Source: Actinocrispum wychmicini
GTDB taxonomy: Bacteria > Actinomycetota > Actinomycetes > Mycobacteriales > Pseudonocardiaceae
Assembly: GCF_004345645.1 (NCBI RefSeq)
Contig: NZ_SLWS01000005.1
Location: forward strand, 434,001-498,000
Direction: 5' to 3'
Length of the DNA: 64,000 bases
Within the stretch, counting starts at the first letter, position 1, and each line of letters begins with the position of its first letter. The position numbers and the translations under genes were made by a program. Under the pieces are notes generated by a model that was not told the DNA's origin, ran no database searches, and saw nothing but the letters and a program-made list of their open reading frames with translations. This document shows positions 59,316-64,000 of this stretch, in pieces.

Positions 59316-60385
59316 AGCTGAGGTTCAAGAGCGCGGCCCATCACGAACGAGCCACCGCGCGGATCGGCCTGTGGCTCGGTATCGCGTTCCTGACGTGCTT
59401 CGTCACCGGCCTGATCAGCCACGCCATCCAGCATCCGCCGTCGTGGTTCTTCTGGCCGTCCCGGCCGGTCAACCTCTACCGGATCACCCAGGGCGTGCAC
59501 GTGATCTCCGGCGTGGCGTCGATCCCGTTGCTGCTGGCCAAGCTTTGGTCGGTCTACCCCAAGCTGTTCAAGCGCCCGCTGGTGCGCGACCTGCCGCACG
59601 CGCTGGAACGCGGCTCGATCCTGGTGTTGTCCGGCGCGGCTTTCTTCGAGCTGGTGACCGGCATCTTCAACGTGGCCCAGAACTACCGGTGGAGCTTCTA
59701 CTTCCCGGACGTCCACTACGCGGTGGCGTGGATCGCCGTCGGCTCGATCATCCTGCACATCGCGGTCAAACTCCCGACGATCCGCCGGGCACTCACCAAG
59801 GACACCGAACCGCCGGACACGTCCCGCCGGGCGTTCCTGCGGACAACGTGGCTCGCCACGGGCGCCGCGGTCGTGGCCACGGCGGGAACGACGGTTCCTT
59901 TGCTGCGTGAGATCTCCGCGCTGGCCTGGCGATCCAGCAAAGGCCCTCAGTCCGTGCCGGTGAACAGGACAGCCCTGGACGCGGGGATCAAGCGCGACCC
60001 GTCGTGGACGCTGGACGTGGCCGGTCGGACCTTCACCTTGGCCGAGCTCAACAACATGCCGCAGACCACCGCGGAGTTGCCGATCGCCTGCGTGGAGGGC
60101 TGGAGCCAGAACGCCCAGTGGACCGGCGTGCCCGTCGCGGATCTCCTCGAAGCCGCCGGTGTGCGGCCAGGAACCGACGTACGCGTGCAGTCGATGGAAC
60201 GCACCGGCCTCTACCGGTCGAGCGTCCTTCCGGGCGAGCACACCAAGGACCCGCTCACGTTGCTGGCGTTGCAGCTGAACGGCGAGATCCTCGACCTGGA
60301 CCACGGCTACCCGGCGAGGATCATCGCCCCCAGCCGGCCGGGTGTGCTGCAGACCAAGTGGGTCAACCGGCTGGAGGTCCTGTGA
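59312..60385 (+). CDS. Membrane molybdopterin-dependent oxidoreductase
   Basis: 357 aa. N-terminal half has about four helices with His residues resembling a cytochrome b-type domain (residues 12-165); after a twin-Arg-like RRAFLRTTWLATGA helix the C-terminal half is a sulfite-oxidase-type Moco domain with the ligand Cys in ELPIACVEGWSQN and HGYPARIIAPSRPGVLQTKWV. A fusion of the YedZ-like and YedY-like parts, consistent with a membrane-tethered extracytoplasmic reductase/oxidase. Substrate unknown; methionine-sulfoxide repair is one option. Confidence 0.82.
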   Translation: MKLRFKSAAHHERATARIGLWLGIAFLTCFVTGLISHAIQHPPSWFFWPSRPVNLYRITQGVHVISGVASIPLLLAKLWSVYPKLFKRPLVRDLPHALERGSILVLSGAAFFELVTGIFNVAQNYRWSFYFPDVHYAVAWIAVGSIILHIAVKLPTIRRALTKDTEPPDTSRRAFLRTTWLATGAAVVATAGTTVPLLREISALAWRSSKGPQSVPVNRTALDAGIKRDPSWTLDVAGRTFTLAELNNMPQTTAELPIACVEGWSQNAQWTGVPVADLLEAAGVRPGTDVRVQSMERTGLYRSSVLPGEHTKDPLTLLALQLNGEILDLDHGYPARIIAPSRPGVLQTKWVNRLEVL

Positions 60386-60768
60386 AAACCCGGATTCTGT
60401 TGGGGTTCGTCGGGGTCGTGACGGCGCTGTGGGGTGCGTGGCTGGTGCTGGACGTGCCGCGACCGGTCGAGGTCGGCGCCTGGTTCGTGGCGGGCCCGAT
60501 CGTCCACGACCTTGTGCTGGCACCGGTCGTCGCCGTTCTGGGATGGGCGTTCCGAGGTCCGGCGAAGGTCGGCGCGGTGATCTCCGGGGTGCTGATCCTG
60601 ATCTCGGTTCCGTTGGTGTGGCAGGAAAGCCCGATCAACCCGGGCCTGCACGACCGGGACTACGTCGGTGGTCTCGCGATCACCGTCGGCGTGGTCTGGG
60701 TGCTCGTCGCCGCCACGGCTATCGCCAGGAAGGCAGCCAGAGCTCGGCCTGCCAGCGGGCGTTCGTGA
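60382..60768 (+). CDS. Small integral membrane protein
   Basis: 128 aa from GTG 60382, overlapping the oxidoreductase stop (GTGA). Four helices (ILLGFVGVVTALWGAWLVL; IVHDLVLAPVVAVLGWAF; VGAVISGVLILISVPLVW; GLAITVGVVWVLVAATAIA). Unknown function; probable partner of the molybdoenzyme. Its end overlaps the convergent mannosyltransferase by 50 bases. Confidence 0.72.
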   Translation: MKTRILLGFVGVVTALWGAWLVLDVPRPVEVGAWFVAGPIVHDLVLAPVVAVLGWAFRGPAKVGAVISGVLILISVPLVWQESPINPGLHDRDYVGGLAITVGVVWVLVAATAIARKAARARPASGRS

Positions 60769-62275
60769 TCGAGTCGCCGTTCAGGATCGGCCACAGCCAG
60801 ACGAAGTTGGCGACCACCAGGCCCACATACAGGGCGACCACAAGCAGACCTGTGCCTCTGCGTTCGTAGCCGTCCCCGGCCTTGCCGAGGATCTGGCCGA
60901 GCGGCAGGACCAGGCCGAGGACCAGGAACGCCGAGGTGGGCGTCATGTAGAAGAAGTACATCTGGCGGTCCAGGTTCAGGAACCACGGCAGCAGACCGGC
61001 CAGGTAGGCCACGATGACCGCCGCGTACCGCCAGTCCAAGCGGGCGACCATCCGCCACAGGCCCCAGCCGAGCATCGGCAGGGCCAGCCACCACATCGCC
61101 GGCGTGCCGATCAGCATGGTGGCGCTGACACAGGTGGCCTCGCCGCAGCCGGTGGTCGACGAGTCCCAGTAGTAGAGCATCGGCCGCAGGCCCATCGGCC
61201 ACGTCCACGGCTTCGACTCCCACGGGTGCTGCTTGCCCGGGACGGTCACCAGATTCTCGTGGAAATCCAGGACATGCCCCGAGTACGTCCACAGCGACCG
61301 CAGAGCCGGGCCGATCGGTCCCCACCAGGTGGTGATGAGGTGCCGGTCGACGCCGGTCTCGCTGGCGAACCACGCCCACCAGCAGCCCAGGTAGACCAGC
61401 AGCGGGATGGCGAGCAACGCCCACAGACCCGGCAGCAGGTCACGCCACAGGGCGCCCAGCCACGGGTGCCGTACCCCGGCCGCGCGACGGGCGGTGGCGT
61501 CCCAGATCACCGTCAGCAGGCCGAAGGCGGCGATCCAGTACAGGCCACCCCATTTGCACGCGGTCGCCAGGCCGAGCGAGACGCCGCAGCCAAAGCGGTA
61601 CCAGCGGAAACCGATCCGGGGGCCGTACCCCGAGTCGTCGACCCAGCCCTCGCGCACGGCGGTGGCCAGGCGGTTGCGCACCTGGTCGCGGTCGAGCAGC
61701 AGGAAGCCGAACGCGGCCAGGATGAAGAAGGCGATGAAGATGTCGAGCATCCCGGTGCGGCTCATCAGGTGCACGACGCCGTCGCAGATCAACAGGACGC
61801 CGGCGATCGCGCCGAGCATGGTCGACCTGGTCAGCCTGCGGGCGATCCGGATGATCAGCAGGATCATCAACGTGCCCAGGATCGCCGCGGAGAACCGCCA
61901 GCCCCAGCCGTTGTAGCCGAAGATCCACTCGCCGAGGGCGATCAACTGCTTGCCGAGCGGCGGGTGGACAGTCAGCTCGTAGCCGGGGTTGTCCTCGTAG
62001 AAGCCGTTGCGGAGCATCTGCCACGCCTGCGGCGTGTAGTGCTTCTCGTCGAAGATCGGAGTGCCGTTGTGCGTCGGGAAGCCAAGGTCCTGCAGCCGGA
62101 TGACACCGCCGATCACCGTCAACACGACCGTGACCACCCAGCCGCGCAGCCGGTCGGTCGGCATCGGACGGCCGAGCAGGGTCGCCACCCGGTCCGCACC
62201 CGGCGTGGACGTCGGGGCGGCCTCCGCTGGTTCGTGGTCCACCTCTCGGTCGGACCCGGTCACGACGGCTGTCAC
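60719..62275 (-). CDS. Protein O-mannosyltransferase (PMT, GT39)
   Basis: About 518 aa, 10-11 helices. The first loop holds the catalytic Asp-Glu in IFDEKHY and HPPLGKQLIALGEW; MSRTGMLDIFIAF and CKWGGLYW are further PMT signatures. Transfers mannose from polyprenyl-phosphate-mannose to secreted proteins after Sec export. Divergent from rsmI exactly as Rv1002c is from Rv1003. GTG 62275 is chosen; the frame runs on through the rsmI start. Confidence 0.9.
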   Translation of the reverse strand: MTAVVTGSDREVDHEPAEAAPTSTPGADRVATLLGRPMPTDRLRGWVVTVVLTVIGGVIRLQDLGFPTHNGTPIFDEKHYTPQAWQMLRNGFYEDNPGYELTVHPPLGKQLIALGEWIFGYNGWGWRFSAAILGTLMILLIIRIARRLTRSTMLGAIAGVLLICDGVVHLMSRTGMLDIFIAFFILAAFGFLLLDRDQVRNRLATAVREGWVDDSGYGPRIGFRWYRFGCGVSLGLATACKWGGLYWIAAFGLLTVIWDATARRAAGVRHPWLGALWRDLLPGLWALLAIPLLVYLGCWWAWFASETGVDRHLITTWWGPIGPALRSLWTYSGHVLDFHENLVTVPGKQHPWESKPWTWPMGLRPMLYYWDSSTTGCGEATCVSATMLIGTPAMWWLALPMLGWGLWRMVARLDWRYAAVIVAYLAGLLPWFLNLDRQMYFFYMTPTSAFLVLGLVLPLGQILGKAGDGYERRGTGLLVVALYVGLVVANFVWLWPILNGDSITNARWQAELWLPSWR

Positions 62276-62300
62276 GGGTCCCGATCGTAGGGTGAGCGAT

Positions 62301-63140
62301 GTGAACCCCGTATCCGGTTCGGGTCTCCTCGTGCTCGCGGCCACTCCGCTGGGGGATTCCCGCGACGCCTCACCCCGGCTCGTCGAAGCCCTGGCCAGCG
62401 CGGATGTGATCGCGGCCGAGGACACCCGGCGGCTGCGGGCACTGGCCGCGGCACTCGGCGTGTCCCCGAAGGGCCGGGTGGTCAGCTTCTACGACTCGGT
62501 GGAGACAAGTCGGATTCCTGCCCTGGTGTCCGCTATCGCCGCCGGCTCCACAGTTGTCCTGGTGACCGACGCGGGGATGCCGAGCGTCTCGGATCCCGGG
62601 TACCGGCTCGTGACCGCGTGCATCGCGGACGAATTGCCCGTTACGTGCCTTCCTGGCCCGTCGGCGGTGACGACTGCCCTCGCGGTGTCCGGCCTGCCGT
62701 GCGACCGGTTCTGCTTCGAGGGGTTCGCTCCTCGGAAAGGCGGGGAACGGCAGCGGTGGCTCCGGTCGCTGGCGACGGAATCCCGGACGACGGTGTTCTT
62801 CGAGTCGCCGCACCGGCTGTCGGCGACTCTGGCGGACGCGGTCTCGGTGTTGGGCGCGGACCGGCCGGCGGCGGTGTGCCGGGAGTTGACGAAGACCTAT
62901 GAGGAGGTGAAACGCGGCTCGCTGGGGGAGTTGGCTGAGTGGGCGGTCGACGGGGTGAAGGGGGAGATCACTGTCGTCCTCGGGCCCGCTGTGCCGCGCG
63001 CTGTGGATCTGCCTAGCTTGGTGGAGCGGGTGCGGGTGCGGGTGGATGCGGGGGAGCGCCTGAAGACCGTGGTGGCGGAGATCGCGGAGGCTGCGGGGGT
63101 GAGCAAGAAGGAGCTTTACGACGCGGCGATCAAGGGGTGA
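62301..63140 (+). CDS. rsmI: 16S rRNA 2'-O-methyltransferase (C1402)
   Basis: 279 aa. Tetrapyrrole-methylase fold: LLVLAATPLGDSRDASPRL, AAEDTRRLRAL, VTDAGMPSVSDPGYRLV, CLPGPSAVTTALAVSGLP, FEGFAPRKG. Uses SAM to methylate the ribose of C1402 in 16S rRNA. GTG 62301 has AGGG eight bases upstream; GTG 62292 is the alternative. Confidence 0.92.
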   Translation: MNPVSGSGLLVLAATPLGDSRDASPRLVEALASADVIAAEDTRRLRALAAALGVSPKGRVVSFYDSVETSRIPALVSAIAAGSTVVLVTDAGMPSVSDPGYRLVTACIADELPVTCLPGPSAVTTALAVSGLPCDRFCFEGFAPRKGGERQRWLRSLATESRTTVFFESPHRLSATLADAVSVLGADRPAAVCRELTKTYEEVKRGSLGELAEWAVDGVKGEITVVLGPAVPRAVDLPSLVERVRVRVDAGERLKTVVAEIAEAAGVSKKELYDAAIKG

Positions 63141-63310
63141 GTGGCGGCTCGCGTCGGGTGGCGGGGTGCAGTGGCGGGAAGCCTGCGCCGGGGGTGCGTG
63201 GCTTGGGTCGGGTGGTGGGGGACGGTGGCCTGAGACTTGGGTGGAGTGGTGGGGCGAGTCGGGGGATGCGGTGGCGGGAAGCGAGTGGGGTGGTGGGGAG
63301 GCCCGCGCAG

Positions 63311-63688
63311 GCCTGTGTCTGGTGGTGAGGGTGGTGGTGCGGAGCCCACACTGGGTGGCGGGGACGGCGGCTGCCCGGTGCTTGCATTGGGTGGGAGCGC
63401 GCGGGTGTGGGGCCTACGTCGGGCGGTGGCGGGGAGCGTGTGTTGGGTGGTGGGGCGGTGGCGCAAGGCCTGTGTCGGATGGTGGGCACGGTGGCATGGG
63501 TCTGTGCCGGGTGGTGAGGGTGGTGGTGCGGAGCCCGCACTGGGTGGCGGGGACGGCGGCTGCCCGGTGCTTGCATTGGGTGGGAGCGCGCGGGTGTGGG
63601 GCCTACGTCGGGCGGTGGCGGGGAGCATGTGTCGGATGATGGGGCGGTGGCGCAAGGCCCGGGTTGGGTAGTGGGTACGGCGGGCATG
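63311..63688. repeat. 189-bp tandem duplication
   Basis: Two units, 63311-63499 and 63500-63688, share over 150 nearly identical bases starting at GGTGGTGAGGGTGGTGGTGC (63321 and 63510). The ends of the units diverge. A degenerate earlier unit may precede. Confidence 0.8.
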
Positions 63689-63802
63689 GGGTCTGTGTCG
63701 GGTGGCGCGGAGCCCGCGCCGGACGGCGGGGACGATGGCCGCATTGGCCGCATTGGCTGTGTCGGGCGGGCGCGTGGTCGCGCATTGGGTGGCGGGAAGC
63801 TC

Positions 63803-63836
63803 GTGTCGGGTGTCGGGTGTCGGGTGTCGGGTGTCG
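63803..63836. repeat. Heptamer tandem repeat GTGTCGG
   Basis: Almost five head-to-tail copies of GTGTCGG. Candidate variable-number repeat. Confidence 0.85.
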
Positions 63837-64000
63837 TGGTGAGAAGGCTGTGTCGGGCGGGGCGGCGGCCGCGTTGTCTGTGGGGTCGGGTGCGGTAGCG
63901 GCGTTGGCTGTGTCGGCGATGCGTCGTGGCGACTGAGTGCGCGTCGGGTGGCAGCGGTGGCGCCGAGCCCATGTCGGGGTGGTGCGGCGTGATGGCGATG

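Larger units (their letters stand above)
63141..64000. other. G/T-skewed region without credible genes
   Basis: The plus strand is overwhelmingly G and T (GGTGG, GTGTCGGG, GGTGGCGGGG patterns). The long minus-strand frame (63130-63972) encodes only Pro/His/Arg low-complexity sequence that follows the repeats, so I do not call it. It holds a 189-bp tandem duplication and a heptamer array. Confidence 0.65.

Noticed and set aside
63130..63972. 280-codon minus-strand frame rich in Pro, His and Arg
   Set aside because: Its sequence simply follows the G/T-rich plus-strand repeats; no start signal, no domain, and overlap with the rsmI end.

Overview
This window is chromosomal DNA from a high-GC actinobacterium, most likely of the Pseudonocardiales type. 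Evidence: very G/C-rich third codon positions, frequent GTG starts, dense ATGA/GTGA stop-start overlaps, several apparently leaderless genes, terminators without long T-runs, and a gene set (mprAB, htrA/pepD, moaB2, mscL, an FmdB/Ruc protein, 5-FCL, galU, moeA/glp, rimJ, sepX/glpR, pmt, rsmI) that matches in content and partly in order the Mycobacterium tuberculosis Rv0981-Rv1003 neighbourhood. I see no plasmid, prophage, CRISPR array or large biosynthetic cluster.

Layout. 1-6.3 kb: a penicillin-acylase-family enzyme (cut by the window edge), an orphan LuxR-type response regulator, a TPR-like/GGDEF diguanylate cyclase, a histidine phosphatase and a secreted GDSL esterase. 6.4-11.3 kb: a TRIC channel, the MprAB two-component system and a DrrAB-type ABC exporter whose two genes are separated by an odd 270-bp insert. 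11.3-14.1 kb: an autoregulated HTH regulator / MFS / M29 aminopeptidase operon. 14.2-21.7 kb: a serine hydrolase, then an alpha-galactoside locus (GH36 alpha-galactosidase, two permeases and a binding protein; divergent DeoR regulator and galT). 21.8-30.5 kb: HtrA/PepD protease, an inverted-architecture Ser/Thr kinase, PrpE-type acyl-CoA synthetase, a lipoprotein and a GH20 hexosaminidase with a DasR-like site. 30.6-36.1 kb: a catalytically gutted aldehyde dehydrogenase with a divergent GAF regulator, then a coupled cassette of secreted protein, 47-aa lipoprotein, response regulator and kinase. 36.2-40.6 kb: an orphan NarL-type kinase, a TetR/NmrA pair and a second-class TrpRS. 41-44.5 kb: a lower-GC accessory stretch ending at tRNA-Ala(CGC). 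44.6-49.4 kb: the divisome pair SepX(GlpR)/Glp with RimJ, GalU, 5-FCL and a CIRCE-controlled FmdB/Ruc protein. 49.4-51.1 kb: decayed insertion sequences. 51.3-54.2 kb: MscL, a SAF protein, an epimerase, MoaB2. 54.2-60.8 kb: a two-component system beside a polytopic membrane protein and a tightly coupled GT2 / DUF2064 / methyltransferase / molybdopterin oxidoreductase / membrane-protein operon. 60.7-63.1 kb: protein O-mannosyltransferase divergent from rsmI. 63.1-64 kb: G/T-skewed repeats without a credible gene.

The unifying theme is envelope stress and signalling: three complete two-component systems, one orphan regulator, one orphan kinase, a Ser/Thr kinase and a diguanylate cyclase. The best regulatory link is a 19-bp direct-repeat box that occurs, nearly identical, in front of mprA and of htrA 14.7 kb away. 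The most unusual proteins are the intact-frame aldehyde dehydrogenase lacking every active-site motif, the Ser/Thr kinase with a repeated DPERT tail, and the micro-lipoprotein wired into a two-component operon.
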